A stretch of 64,000 nucleotides of DNA from Rhynchonema sp. JSB1_4 (Eukaryota > Nematoda > Chromadorea > Monhysterida > Xyalidae): NCBI GenBank assembly GCA_030248065.1, contig JASAMV010000698.1:1-64000 (forward strand), read 5' to 3'. Of this stretch, positions 13,801-25,656 are shown one piece after another (within the stretch, counting starts at the first letter, position 1; each line of letters opens with the position of its first letter). Both the position numbers and the translations under genes were made by a program. Below the pieces are notes generated by a model. It was not told where the DNA came from, did no database searches, and saw only the letters and a list, made by a program, of their open reading frames with translations.

Positions 13801-16800
13801 CTGACGGCTTATATAGCCGCCGGATACAAACAACCCCGCAGTTACGTGAGTGCGCTCAGAATTATGGACATCGCACTGAGTGATTTCGGCAGCTACCAAT
13901 GCACGGCAAGCAACAAGTTCGGAAAAGGTCAGTCTGGGTTTTGAGTGAACACTGTGATTCAGCCATGTTGGAATATATCCGATTGCGAGTGATAGCTTGC
14001 ACCGTCTTGACATGACGCTTAGTACAAGAGCCACGTTTTTAACGGTTTGGTTCCTAATCAGCTGTCAACTTCCTAATTTGCCGTCTACTGAGTATACCCG
14101 ACTGGAAACGAGTATAGCGGGTCTCGATTTTGTCACTACAAAAACCGTAGACATTCGGACAGAACGGGTATTATCGGACATACTGCATGTTTCCCGCAAA
14201 TGTTTCACGGTCAATCCCATTCAGGTGTTGGCAAAGTGACCCTGGCCCCAGTGATCACTGATGAGGTACCCGTCGCACCACCGAACACCACCGATTGTTG
14301 TGTGCGTGCTGGTGTGCAGACCGAATGCCTGTCGTCGTGCAGTGACAGCAACACCACCTTGCCCAGTCAGGCGTGCTACATCGACGAACAGAAGATCCTC
14401 GCGTGCTCCGTCGCTGGCACCAATCGTGGCGCGTGTTGTTTGCGGAGGAAGGTATGTGTGACTTGGATTACTCCCAATGTGTAGTTTTGTGCACAGTTGT
14501 GTGCGGTTTTCAAGGATCACACCCACACTTACGTGTGATTTTGAAAGGATTACACCCCGTTTGTTGTTTCACATACAGTTGTGCGTGATTTTTAATGATT
14601 ACACCCAATATGCAGTTTTGTGCACAAATACGCCATTTCAAGGAATTACATCACAGCCAATGTGCAGTGTGGTGCACAATTGTGTAATTGCAATTACACT
14701 GATTGTGTGATTTTGTACACATTTATATGTAATATTGCAGGTGCCATCACATTGTCTGTCATTCTGCGACGGCAGCGAACCGAAGCACGACGCCAGCCAT
14801 CCGTCAGAGCGCCACACGCCGCTTCAATGTCTACAGTACACCACCGACATTTTCGCGTGCATCCTGGAAGGCGGTCGCAATCTGCCGGACGCCCCCGTCG
14901 GGCTACGCGTGTCGGCGCAAAGCTCGAACGTGGCCGTGATTCGATGGGAGGCGGCGGCGAGGGCCCGTCGCTACCACGTCTACCATCGAATTGAGGGCCA
15001 GACGACGTGGCACGCGCAGTCCTTGACCGAGACGCAGGTCGAGCTGACAAACTTGGCCAACGACAAGGCGCACGAGATCGTGGTCGTTTCAGCCAACGAC
15101 AGCGGACGGTCGGGCGCCAGTCGGACTCTGCGTCTGTTCACGGGACGTACGGCCAGAGATGTGCCCGTCGTGCCCTATGACCCGGACGATGTCAGTCAAA
15201 GATACAGACAACAACAGAGACACCGGGGCGCGGCCACGGGTCGATTAATGGAGGAACATTTTGGCACACATTAGTGCGCCACTGCTGCGACGGCCGTGTG
15301 TGGTTCGAGGTGGCGATTTGATGTATTTCAAGCCCGACACCTCGAACGCTAAAGTCCCCCTTGATGTGATAGAAACTCAAGTCGTGAATGTTTAGTGGAG
15401 CGAGCGTGTTTAGTCAGTGTTCAGCTGTATTGTTTTTAGTGTTTTTGTCCTGTACAATTTTGTGGAGCCGTGTTTACAATATTGTTTGTTTTCCATGATG
15501 TTTAATCGCGATGTAAATATATTCCAAACAGCACAACCGCATGCACCTCAGATCTTTTTTCCTAAATTCAGCACAATTATTGTTGTGTGCACGTTAATCT
15601 CATGTTAAGAAATTGTGACTTTGTTGTGCATTATCGTGAATGGTTTTTTGTGTTGGTGGTTTGTCGTGTGCTTTAGCATTTTTGTTCATTTATTTGCTCA
15701 GTGTCTAGAATTGTTTTTCTGTGTGCGTATGTATGTGTGAGTTTAACTGCAATCTATGATCCAGTTTAATGGATCTAATTTAATGTTCATACGCTGTCCA
15801 TACGCGCATTTCGTTTTTTCCACACTCTGATTTGTTTTTGTTTCGTGTAAGGCAGTGCAAAATTTACATTTTATGGATTTGATATAATATTATCGTTGCG
15901 TGCAATACAAACTGTATAGGGTAACTCTTGTATACGTGTAAATGTGTATGATTGTATGAAGATTATATTCTGTACATGATGATCATAAACGTACCCACAA
16001 TATTCACGAAATAAAACTACCAAACTTTGTCGGGGGAACATTGGCCAGAATCATATGTAGCATGAGTAGCCACGTTTGCACTCAATATTATGAAATCGGT
16101 TCACTATAAAACTTCAGGGACATTAAGCGCGCAAAAAACTCATAAAGAACCGGTTCGTGCATGCGAAACCGGCTACTTAAGCGGACAATGAATGACGCGT
16201 CAGTCAGCAAAAACCGGGCGTAGACCTTGGCCATGCTGTCTAGGTACCGATCACCAATCAACACAAATGACATGAAGTGACAAGCTCGGGTTTCGTGCGT
16301 AATTTCGTGTTGTCTTACACGTAAAGAACACGTCGTTTCGGCAGGCCGTCTCCAGCCAAATACAGGACCACAACGGCGGTTTGAGGTTTCAGCATATTGA
16401 GTTTGCTATACCCAATAAGTTATAAGAACCAGCAAAACGTTGCTGATCGAAATACGGCTTTGAGTACACCACAAGCTAGACGGTATTTAAAGGTCTTCTT
16501 GAGACGAAAAGGCTAAAAGTCAAACGATATCAGCGTCTCTGCGCCGTTTCCATGCCCATCCTGTCCGCATATGTGCAACACAACTGCAACGCATGTGTCA
16601 AACTTTTTCTACTTCTTCGTGTGCACATCGGGGACTTTCCCGTGTGCCCCCTGTTGCGCTGTGACGAATAAATAGCAAATCATCATTTGAGCTCACGCCG
16701 CTGCATTTGTCTAATCCTAAATCCCAGATCACACAAATCAATCGATAATCTATCAAGTACACCAGCCAAGTGTAACTTTTCACATAATTTTGTGTAAATT

Positions 16801-17115
16801 TGAGGAACCGTTTCCGGGAGAGTGAATCAACGGAGTCAAGCTGGTCAACAAGCCGGCCGCTTGGTAATGAAATGAGTGGTTAACGTAAAAGAGAAAAAAG
16901 CAAAAAATACTAAAAAACGAACCAGCAAAATTTCCAACAACATCTCCACTAATGCGGTTGCTGAATTTCGTATAGATCACCTCGTCGTCCTTCACCCATT
17001 CCAACAGATACGTTCCCGAATCCGGATCTCGATTGCAAGATAGGGGCACTCGGTCACCGATGGCCGCGATGAGTTCCATTGGAGGTTGGGGCATAGTTGA
17101 TGGGATTGAAGTCAT
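340..17115 (-). CDS. Turtle/IGSF9-type multi-Ig cell-surface protein (partial, interrupted by a stop)
   Basis: Exons, 5' to 3': 17115-16923, 3163-3020, 2676-2561, 2112-1965, 1634-1465, 1029-856, 480-340; the gene continues beyond the left edge. All junctions are phase-consistent. The product has a V-set Ig1 (C27, motif LLEWVKDDEVIYTKFS, C90), Ig2 (C137, W149, C191), Ig3 (NQTALEG near 212, C224, C276) and the start of Ig4 (C320, W333). The pattern NQTALEG...YPAEVSQLTPPIQY and the Ig spacing match the Turtle/Dasm1/IGSF9 family, which acts in neuronal adhesion and dendrite or axon patterning. Oddities: codon 237 is TGA (1527-1525) where the Ig C-strand Trp belongs, with good Ig coding on both sides. 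The first exon starts at an ATG with no signal peptide, and no AG acceptor lies between the upstream stop and the domain. It is either a recent pseudogene, an allele or sequence error, or has an unusual 5' end. Intron 1 is about 13.8 kb and holds another gene. Confidence 0.78.
1221..1277. repeat. Short hairpin element, GACCAGCGTAAA family
   Basis: The 18-bp arms AATTTTGACCAGCGTAAA (about 1222-1239) and its reverse complement (1260-1277) flank a 20-bp loop. Related hairpins occur at 11779-11853 and 46006-46075, so this is a dispersed mini-element. It sits in an intron of the Turtle-like gene. Confidence 0.7.
2796..2817. repeat. (GA)n microsatellite
   Basis: A run of gagaga repeats in an intron of the Turtle-like gene. 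Confidence 0.8.
3480..4021. mobile_element. MITE family A, copy 1, carrying a nested insertion
   Basis: The outer inverted repeats contain TTTCGTTGCCTCATGCAT and CGCAGGGAAACTC on the left and their complements on the right. The same element occurs at about 35094-35331, 47653-47919 and 55941-56204. This copy is longer because a second element (3573-3846) sits inside its left arm. The ends are diverged, so the outer limits are approximate. Confidence 0.8.
3573..3846. mobile_element. Harbinger-like MITE with 3-bp duplication (CAA)
   Basis: The inverted ends begin GGCTGTGAGCAGATAAACGC and end with the complementary ...GTTTATCTGCTCTCAGCC. It is flanked by CAA at 3570-3572 and CAA at 3847-3849. 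Each end forms its own ~65-bp hairpin (about 3577-3640 and 3778-3845). It interrupts family A copy 1. A 3-bp duplication and GG start suggest PIF/Harbinger, but this is inferred. Confidence 0.75.
4022..6190. other. Intronic stretch without recognised genes
   Basis: I see no convincing exon. An element-like pair of ends, CACCTGGGGGC near 4137 and GGCCCCCAGTG near 4516, may mark a decayed transposon, but no duplication was found. The region lies in intron 1 of the Turtle-like gene. Confidence 0.4.
6193..6375. mobile_element. Small MITE with TTTCCGGAAA-rich inverted arms
   Basis: The left end GCCCGTTTAGGGCAAACTTA runs into TCCGGAA. The right end TTCCGGATTCAACTTAAGCC is its imperfect complement and runs into GCCCTAAGGGC. 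The interior repeats TCCGGAAATATTTCCGGA. About 180 bp. Confidence 0.6.
7212..7398. mobile_element. MITE family B, copy 1
   Basis: Ends AAGGCAAAC..GCCAACACGAGCCCGAT and complementary GGGCTCGTGTTGGC..., with TA next to the left end. Other copies: 25877-26067, 45128-45315, 52096-52281. Inserted in the minisatellite. Confidence 0.85.
7777..7804. repeat. (CTA)n microsatellite
   Basis: About nine consecutive ctactacta units within the minisatellite region. Confidence 0.9.
9236..9393. repeat. Inverted repeat about 600 bp upstream of the DB-FN3-Ig gene
   Basis: GCAGTTTTAGGCTGTTTGAA on the left pairs imperfectly with TGAAACAACCTAAAATTGC on the right, about 100 bp apart. It may be a MITE; the ends are not resolved. 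Confidence 0.5.
9817..15274 (+). CDS. Secreted DB-FN3-Ig-DB-FN3 domain protein
   Basis: Eight exons: 9817-9907, 10091-10254, 12368-12546, 12944-13097, 13226-13439, 13700-13927, 14225-14451, 14741-15274. Together they give 1791 nt and 596 aa with every junction in phase. The start is an ATG opening a signal peptide (MWRARTLVLSMTISLTWA). Then follow: DB module 1 (Cys pair 26-27, then ACCRSGRH after the exon 2/3 join), FN3-1 (from about 145), an Ig domain (C262, W278, C335 in SDFGSYQC), DB module 2 (Cys pair 368-369, GACCLRRK) and FN3-2 (from about 468, DAPVGLRV), ending in a basic tail. This layout resembles the nematode 'Ig-like and fibronectin type-III domain-containing' proteins that carry DB modules; their biochemical role is unknown to me. 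No transmembrane segment is visible, so I infer an extracellular matrix or secreted protein. The gene is nested, on the opposite strand, in intron 1 of the Turtle-like gene. Confidence 0.9.
10313..11389. mobile_element. Long foldback element flanked by TTAA
   Basis: An almost complete palindrome of 1077 bp. Arms of roughly 530 bp run inward from AGTGACTCTACAATTGA (left) and its complement (right, TCAATTGTAGAGTCACT with small changes) to a short centre near 10855. TTAA occurs at 10309-10312 and 11390-11393, as expected for a TTAA-specific (piggyBac-like) insertion. It sits in intron 2 of the DB-FN3-Ig gene. No coding region is evident. Confidence 0.85.
11409..11512. mobile_element. Small MITE, TACTGTCGTCAAA ends
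   Basis: TACTGTCGTCAAACC on the left and GATTTGACGACTGTA on the right. A related hairpin with TACAGTGGTCAA ends lies at about 50052-50180. Intron 2 of the DB-FN3-Ig gene. Confidence 0.6.
11779..11853. repeat. Short hairpin element, GACCAGCGTAAA family, copy 2
   Basis: GTGCGCTTGATTTCGACCA pairs with TACGCTGGTCGAAATAAGTGCG after a short loop. Same family as 1221-1277. Confidence 0.6.
11886..12254. mobile_element. MITE with ~45-bp inverted ends
   Basis: Left TATAGTTCATCCACGAGCTC then ATGAGACGACTTTTTTGAAG. The right end is the near-perfect complement, ending GGACTATA. It contains a segment (12011-12057) shared with 60332-60378. Last element before exon 3 of the DB-FN3-Ig gene. Confidence 0.75.
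14452..14740. repeat. Degenerate intronic tandem repeat
   Basis: Intron 7 of the DB-FN3-Ig gene is built of imperfect ~55-65 bp units around TTACACCCAATGTGCAGTTT and GTGCACAATTGTGTG. Exon phase is unaffected. Confidence 0.6.
16010..16015 (+). terminator. Candidate poly(A) signal of the DB-FN3-Ig gene
   Basis: AATAAA about 735 bp after the TAG stop. The intervening plus strand is T-rich, as expected for a 3' UTR. Confidence 0.5.
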
Positions 17116-20100
17116 TTTTGGGTGTTAATATTGTTTGTCGAGTGAGGTTTCAATGTACATGATTAATTGCTGCATTTTAAACGCTCCTGAATTGAAAAGT
17201 AGGCAAACATTTTTTATGCGGTTCCTTCAAATTATAATTTCAAGATCCGACGTCTCACAATGAAAACATCAATGTTCAAAGCAAATTAGTGTTGGACCTT
17301 GTACTGCACGAAGTGTGCCATCCCACCATGCGCGCATAAAAAGGCCATCAGGGGTGGTCTCGTTGCCGAAAAATTTTCTTATGCACTCCGAAAATTAAAC
17401 CGGAACGCCCACTTCTACATCAGGTTTCCATGTGGCGATGTACACAGAGGAAATAATCAAATTGAAAGCAGACATACAGTAAGGCTCAGCCCGTAACAGT
17501 GTCCAGGCTAACGAAGGCGAAGACACATAGCTTGTACCTTACCTAGAGCCTCGCATGTGGTTTTAATCAAGAGAACTCTAATGTCTTCTGACGAGACAAG
17601 ACTACAGGTACTTTTTGTTCGTTTGAGCCTATTCGCATTTGCAGCTCTTGTTCTTGGAAACAAGATCGTGGTGGACAAGCGGATATGACTATGGAGTGCG
17701 AAAATAAAATTTTTATCGCGCTTGGACACGGAGATACTGACTAAATTGAAATTAATTCAGTTTACAATATCAAGTCAAGTTCCCGGTAAACAGGTTTGGA
17801 GACTTTGACTAAAGAAAGCAAGTATACTCAAGGGGGCATAAAATATGGAATTGAAAGCAGTGGCCATACATGTGGATGTGACCGCTCATGCATAAGATAT
17901 GAAATTTTATGACTGTCCAAGCTAACAGACTTTGGATTGAATACTCACTCGTAAAGGTGCACATAACCTATGGTCCAGTCGGTGGGTCAGCTTTACATAT
18001 TAGCCGCTAAGCCGACATGTGGAGTAACTCTATCCTGTAGTTGCGCGCAGATACAAAGTGATCGCACTATGGGTACACACAGGTTCATACCCAAATCACA
18101 ATATGAGGCACTTTGAACAGCACATGTGCATGTAAATGCACATGTGTGCACCCATACTGTGCTGGTGAAGTCAGATAATAAAAAGGCGCAATAATGAACC
18201 CACTTTGCATTTCACACGCTCGCGTTCCGGTTTGAAGCCGCGTGATTTGAGCTGCTGTGTTGAAAAGAGGCGCACTTGTCACGCCACACAAATGTGTTCC
18301 GGCTGACTGGAATTTACGGGAGTAGACCCCGGATCTTGCATCGCACGCAAATAAAATGTTGCTAGAATGGGCAGAAAATAGAAATTTCAGTGAAGGATTC
18401 CAGATTTTAGGATTTTCATTCATTCTGACCAGAATTGACCGTGTGCGTGTGGACAAATCGAAAAGCTGTAAAACGCTCACGCTGGTGAGGCTTTTGGTCG
18501 AAAACCTCGAACGCTAATAAAATTTAGTGGCGCAAACCGTATGCGTGTGCACTTTTATCGCACCTCGAAATTGGGTCGCCGCGAGTGAGAGTTTAGTCGA
18601 TTTTTTGAAAAGAGCATACCCAATCAGGCCAGAAAAAAGAGCGCAGCCACAAAGGTCGCTTGCTCAAGACAAAATTACCCGATTTGGATTACTTGGACTC
18701 ATTTCCGCGAAAAATATTTCAGGACAGTTGCAAAATAAACGCGCACAAGCCGTAAAATAAGGTCGGACACACCGCATATTTCTTTGATAAAAGAGGGGAT
18801 CACACATACACCACGCAAAGAGGCTGGAATTAATTAATCGTATTCCAATGTCATAATTGCGGCTTTGTGGGCGCGTGTGCGATCTTTTTTCTGGTCTCGG
18901 ATATTCGTCAAAGATCGCATATTAATGATAAAATAAATGCCAGAAAGACTCGGGAAGAAGCCCATGCACAGACCAGCAAAAACGACGCAAAAACAGGGAG
19001 AAAAAAAGAGAGAAAATAATAATGACCGCCAACAAATAAAGATAGCGCACGCAGTGTGGCAGATTGGGTCTGAGCTTTGCGGAGGAATAAAGGAACAAAA
19101 GCCAAATGCGTGCTTCCCTGGTGCAGCTATCTCATTAGTGAAAAAAGATAGAGTGGGAACACAGAGACGCATAAAAAATATTAGCAGAATAATGGGATTG
19201 GACCCACAAGCAGCCAAAAGAGTGCAAAGTCAAGCCACAAAGCAAAAAGAATGAGCCAAAGCCAGCAAGCTGATTAGCTAATGGCATAATAATAGCAGAG
19301 CCGGGGGTTTATGAGGTTTTTGTGGCTTGTAAATGCTTTGAACCACCACAAGAATGAAGCGATTATTTTATTGCTTTGGGAAACGTGTTGTAACATCTAT
19401 TTGTTACAAGCAGACGTGTTTCGAATGTTTTCGGTCATAAAATAGCAGAAGGATAAAGCGCAAGAAGATCAGAAATGTTCAGCTCCTTCAAAAAAAACTC
19501 TATAATGTATGCCTAGATAAATCAGTCCGTCGGAATTTTCGGTTAAAAACACCATCAACATCAAAATTGGACTTTCTGACACGAAATCAAGATGAGTAGT
19601 TGAGAGACCTCTGAGGGTGCTTGAAGCACAAAAAAAGTGGAGAAAAACACGCAGCGGCGGAACCCTTATTAGTGCGGAACGGTAGCTCAAGCGCCGGGGA
19701 GATGTTTTTTTCCGAAAAAAATATAGCCGCAGCAGCACACATAAAAACGTGAAAGATAGTATGCGAGCGGAGAGAGCGGCTCAGTGGCTCCCACAAGAGG
19801 GCAGCCAATCAACGCGTTCCGCTGCGCTTTTCGTCGTTGGGTGGAATTTTCGAAACGGTGTAAAGGTCAGTTGGGCGCAAAGGTCGGCGTAAAGTTCGGT
19901 CGAAAGCTCGGTCGGCGTAGCTCGGTGTAAACGTGAAACATTGCCTGTTATTAACGTGGAATGTTTCAAGTTTACACCGAGGTCTATCACACTGAGCTGT
20001 CGACCGAGCTTTCCACCGACCTTTACACCCAACTGACCTTTACACCGAAAATATCGCCCAGAGAGAAAGATAGAAAGGTCTTGGCGCGCTTTACGGTATT

Positions 20101-23100
20101 GCTTAAACATTTTGAAACAGCTTCGCCTATGTATGGTATTAAACAGCGATCCTCCAGATTAAAACTGGGCAGTTTAATTTTGAACAAAACTTTTTGCCTC
20201 CAATAATCCAATAATTACATACATAGTAACCAAATATGACGGGTCCAGGTCATGTCAATGCCAAGAGGGCATCATAGACTGCACGAAACGGCCACAAAAG
20301 CTGCGCGACACCGGTGCGTATCAAGAGTCGAACAAAATCGCATTCTATGTAAAGCTCAAGTCCAAGTCGTTTGTCGCCTCGCGAGTTATGGAGAAAAGAA
20401 AAGTGAACGAAAAAATAAAGAGCCAAAGGGGCCATGACGGGCTGGTGGAACCAACAAACAAAAATGCGATATCATGATACACACAGCTCTACATTTGGTC
20501 TTTGGAAAGCCGGTTATGCTGTTTCTGGCAGCACATAACGCGAATTATCATCACGAGTGGTGAGCCGAGGGACTACGGAGAAATTCCGAGAATTTCTTCC
20601 TGAATTACGAAGGGATCTATCTAACAGTACAAGAAAAGCATGTGAAAAGGCAAGGGTGGCTGGTTGCTTCTACTTGTGTGTGTGTCATCTACATACCATC
20701 TATGGGACAAGACAAGGCTCAAGGGAACCGTAAAATCGGGGTCACCGTAACGGTGCATCACACACGCGCGCGCATAGAGAACGAAATATATGGGATTCCA
20801 TTATATTTCTTGGCGTCATGTGACTGATTAGTACCTATGTACCCTATACATCTCTTGCTGTTCATTTTGGTTCCCGTTCCAGAAGTGGATCCGAACCGGA
20901 ACTAGTTATCTGAAAATTTTGGCATAAAGAGAACACGAAAATCAAACGCGCGAAGCTTGCCGTCGGTGGAGTATTCTGGTGTCGCAATTGAAAAGAATAA
21001 CACATTAGGGGTAGAGGCTCGCGCGCATTAATTGAACCCTAGCGCGATGCACATTTGCCCGGACCGCCGGCCCATAATATGGAGCTGGAGTCCGAAAAGA
21101 TCATATCGCGTGATGTTGATGGTACGAAACTGGAGTTTGCAAACTGGCATATTGCTGCCGGTAGGACCATCAAGCACACGATCATGTCATAATATTGTAT
21201 GGGGCCGCGATAACGGCGGATCGACGCGAAAAATTTAGATCAACTTTTTCAGATAAGCCAGAAATTGCTGTTGTTGTTGTTGTTGTCGTTTCTGTGCTCA
21301 TTATGCTTTGTATCAGTGTTGTATTCGCTGAAACAAAAACATATTCGTACGAAGTTTTTTTTGGCGAGATCAAAAAAACAAGGCCATGAATATTACAAAT
21401 TCAAGACTAATGGCGACCACGGGTCTGGCTTGCAAATAACAAAAAATCTGTGCTAAATTTGTCAAAAGCATAACACATTGAAGAGAGGGAAATTTGATGA
21501 CCAATCGAATCAAATGAAAGAGAAAATATACTGCTCGTAACATTATGTTCAGGCCATAAAATCACACTGGCCTTTGGCTGGTCTGCATGCTTTTGTTGCG
21601 ACACCTGAGCCTATGTGCTCATTTTGGTATGGGGTCACAACTGGTTGAAGTTCGGACATTTTAGCTTCCAGTTTCAAGCTCTCAATGTAAGTCCCCGGGT
21701 CAATCAAATATTTTTATCATATTGTCCGAATTTCGCCCCAAAACGAACAAGCTTGAAGGTCAAAGTGTGAAGCCGACAGGAAACATACTGGGCAGGAGAT
21801 GCGCAGCTTCAGACATGTACCCACTGAACGTGTCAATAGGTACATACAAAATAAAGCATATACGTACGAACGGTCACTGTAATAAAACACGAAAACATGC
21901 AGGTGTAGACAAACAATGTCAATTTTGGCTCGTGCCAAGGGCGAAAGCTACCCCTGGATGGTACACAGAATGACCACAAAATGCAAATGATGTGTCACAG
22001 GAAATTACCCTGGCGTTACCTACATATCTAGGTGTGGTGTAGGTGTATGAGGGTTATTCAGGTCTGCCTTGAAACGGAATTCATTTAAAGCCATATTACC
22101 ATAGAAATTGCATCTGCAAGAAGGCGGTATCTTAAACAGGTACACCACGCAACAAGAAACATGTCAATACGCCTAACACGCGCGCTGTGTTTCCGGGCAA
22201 ACAGATGGTAGAGCTCAAATAAAACACGCATAACGCAAGATGCAAGGTTTTATTGTACACTCTTGATTTTGAAGATCAGATGCCCCGGAAATATGGAGCA
22301 AGAGAAATGCGAGCCACGCAGTGAGAAAGGTCAGCTCTCTGCAAACGCGAAGTATATTTTTTGCAAACAAACAAGCATGAAACTCCACAAGAACATGAGA
22401 AAACAACAATAGGGCGGAAAGCGAAGAGCCAGAATCGAAGTGATAGCGCACTTGGACACGCTAGAGACCAAGGGTTATTATTGAAATTTTGAGGCTGCCT
22501 ATGTCTGTCAGATACGTGGGCACACTTTGGGTGGAGATCAAAAGAGAGAGAGAATGAAAAAGTGCACCACACGCATGCATGCGCCATGTTGCAAATTACA
22601 CGCTTCACCCGCTTTTGCCAGCCCGTACCAAAGCGGCTTGTTGGATTTTAGGTTGCTCTTTGGGAGGTGTTTTGATATTAGTGCGCTCTTTATTTAGATT
22701 ATTGGTGCAAATGAAAAACAAGAAAGCCGTGATCGGATTTTGAGGGAAGCACAAGCAGATTTTCGGCCGCTGATTGAAAATTACAAACAAATAATGAGCT
22801 GGCAAAAATAGCACGAAGCCGATTATGGTTTTCTTTGTCTTGAACAATTTTCAAAGGAGTCAACAGGTCTAGACTGTCCAAGTTCTTATATTCTCAAGTT
22901 CTCAGAGAACACATTTGCTACTTCGAGAAACGAAAATAGTTCCAGAACGACATAGACATATGCAGCTTTCGAGATAGGCAAGTCTGCCTGCAGATGGAAA
23001 CATCCAGGATAAAGCTTGCGTGTTGTGACGGATTTTTGCATAAACACCCTTTGCTAACCGACTCTCATGCAGCATGCTGCACGCACGATATGTATGAGCT

Positions 23101-25656
23101 CAAAAGTGGAACTAGGTGAAAATGCCCATTGAAAGGGGTATTGATTTGGCACAGGTGCCACCACATATGCGTGTGTGTGTACATGTCTGGCATGTGGGAT
23201 CGCACTACAGTCTACCTTCCATATAGTCGACATTTTTGAACGATATTTGGCTCTGATCTGACTGCTGACTTACCACTCTGTTGGATTTTTCTGTGTTGAC
23301 CGAACACGACAGATCACTATAAAGAGCATGGACTGTACACAGACAACACTTATACATCAGATCGTTTAGGCGTTTGTTGTGCTGGTCAACAGGTCCAACA
23401 CATGGTTCTGTGAAGGCGTACAGTCTATCCTCAGTATAGTGAATTGATCGGGGGCTCAATTTTCATGCACGCCGAATATCTTTTACCCAAGGCAGAAAGG
23501 GGTCACTACATTTAGTCGCTTGAAGAGATTATGAAGAGCGGCGTTAAACTGCATACAGTGCAAAAGTTATACGCGGTCGCCTTTGAAGGCGCAAAGCGAT
23601 GGGACCCTAGTTGAACCCGAAAATTTATAAAATATGCAAAAAGAACGTTCGTGGGAAATAGCACTTAACCCGGTGCGGTATTTTGCTCTTCAAGAGTGAA
23701 TCGTCGCAAAAAACTCTTTTGCGGGTATTTACTCACGTGCTCAGCAGATTATCAGTCAGGACATGGAATTTTCAGACGCGAACCCAAAGAATGGTTTGAG
23801 AACACGTTATTCCAAATATTTTTTGAAGCAAACGAGAAATAACAAATGTACAACGCACGGGTCAATCATCGAAAGTCAAACAGAGAGACGGTCATAAAAC
23901 GAAGAGACCAAAAAAAGACCATTCAAAAGCCGGCGCGGCTAAGATATATTTTAAACGATGCAAAAGCGTGATATCTGCCGGGCATGAAGCATGAGCCGGA
24001 ATAATCCGACAGAATTTGGCCGCCAGAGAAAAATTGGACTCTTTTATTATATGAAATGTTGTGGAGCGCCAGTAAGCCACGCCCCAAAAATCGCCACTTG
24101 CATTGAGGACTCAAAATGTATGAATAGATAGGAGTGCAGCTTGCGGGGATATTATATGTGTGTGAGAGAATATAAAAAAGCGGAAGACTGCTGCATAGCT
24201 GTGGAAAGGTGGAATTGCAGATTTTGGGCTGGGGTTTCTGTTTAGAAACCCTCTAGTCCCATTTTTTTGCACAAACCTGACCCTTACCGAGTCTCAAAAT
24301 TCGACTTTCAGAGTGAAACTCAACAGAACAAAAATCTAAGTATGAGATTCCCAGTTTTTAAGAACAGAAAATGAAGAGAAAAGGGGCACCATATGCAAAT
24401 ATCAGGTACACGCACACACAAGCATGTGTGACTAGTGTCATTGAAAAGCCAGTTCCCAAAGGGAAGTCGCACGGGCGTTCCTATCTAGGTGGCATGGGCT
24501 TGCCAGATGTTATTGCCAAAAATCGGAAACAAGGCTACACATACATATATACATACATAGCTTGGCTGGACATTTAAAAAACGTGCAAATCCAAAAAATG
24601 AATTTTTTATATTTCAAAACCTGACAAGATCATGTTCCATTGTCTTAGATTTGAATTTCAACAAATAAATTTCTTTCCTTTTGCCAAAAAAACTGGTAGA
24701 CAAGGAAATCGCTTTGCCTAATGCCGCAGACACGTACGAAAGCGTTTTTGCAAACATGAAATTGTTTCCAACAAAAACTCAGCCCAAGCCACATCAAAAC
24801 GGTCTTATCTTGTTTTGTACGGCGAGCTACCCAAATCCGAACACAAACCAAAACAATGAACAAGAATGCTAAGCTCATTATCATTTTATACTTTCTACGT
24901 GGCCGCAGAAACCTGTGTCGGACAATAACATGAAAAAGAACAAAGCACGCTTGCCGGTCTGGGGAGTTTACCTCCAAGAAAACATGCCGACTGACCTTAA
25001 GCAGAAGGTTAGTGTAGTTCCAGTAAATAAAACAGAGTAAATGTAAAGTGCGGTAGTTTTTGCAAAAGACAGATGCGCCAAATTCCTCTAGACGCACTCA
25101 CCAACCCGCATAGACCGCAAACGCGCATTAGAACAGTTGTTTTTATATGTCTTGTTTGTTTACAGCTTCCATTATGGTGAACCTCGGTGCGGTGCACTTT
25201 GGACAAAGGGGGTCACAAGAAACAGTTCTGGTCTGGGTAACTAGAACAGTTTCTTTGGAACTTTCATTCGAAACTCACTGGCACGAATAAATACAGGAAC
25301 AGAAATTATATGTTCAGTGTCCAAGCCTCATATCTTGGAGCTGGCTGCATAAAGCCACATTTAGCTCCCAAACGCTTTGAGCCAGCCATAGTCCACAATA
25401 ATGATCATAAACCATAAAGGAAACTTTTGTGCGGGAAAACAGAAAAACAGCCAGAATCGACCTAAAATCTGGCATTTATGGGCACAAACGTGGGCCCATA
25501 GAGCACCCTAGAACCATTAATTCGTGCAATAATAGTAAATCACTCCCGGTGGGTTGTGTTCTTGGGCGTTCCTACACGGAAAAGTTATACTCGGAATGCG
25601 AAAAATGGGTTCCGATATGTAATAAAGGAGTGAGTGACCCATTTTCGAGCCATATA
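17116..25656. other. Long region without recognised genes, plus strand A-rich
   Basis: No reading frame here resembles a protein I know. The plus strand has a marked excess of A over T in many lines (for example 18961-19260 and 22381-22440). Sequences transcribed in this window are T-rich on the sense strand, so this may be 5' intron of the minus-strand Turtle-like gene. It also holds a family C MITE (about 19843-20054), a (GTT)n run near 21270, and two TACAGTCTA..C-type transposon ends near 23209 and 23421 in the same orientation. Confidence 0.45.
19843..20054. mobile_element. MITE family C, copy 1
   Basis: Ends GGGTGGAATTTTCGAAAC and ...CCGAAAATATCGCCC surround inner inverted repeats GGTGTAAAGGTCAGTTGGG / complement. 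The centre holds TGAAACATT and AATGTTTCA in opposed orientation. A second copy in the opposite orientation lies at 61095-61305. Confidence 0.8.

Noticed and set aside
18834..19254. Long frames on both strands (105-127 codons).
   Set aside because: They reflect A-rich, stop-poor sequence; no family motif or splice context.
24645..25097. 150-codon minus-strand frame.
   Set aside because: No recognisable domain, no splice or context support, in a gene-poor region.
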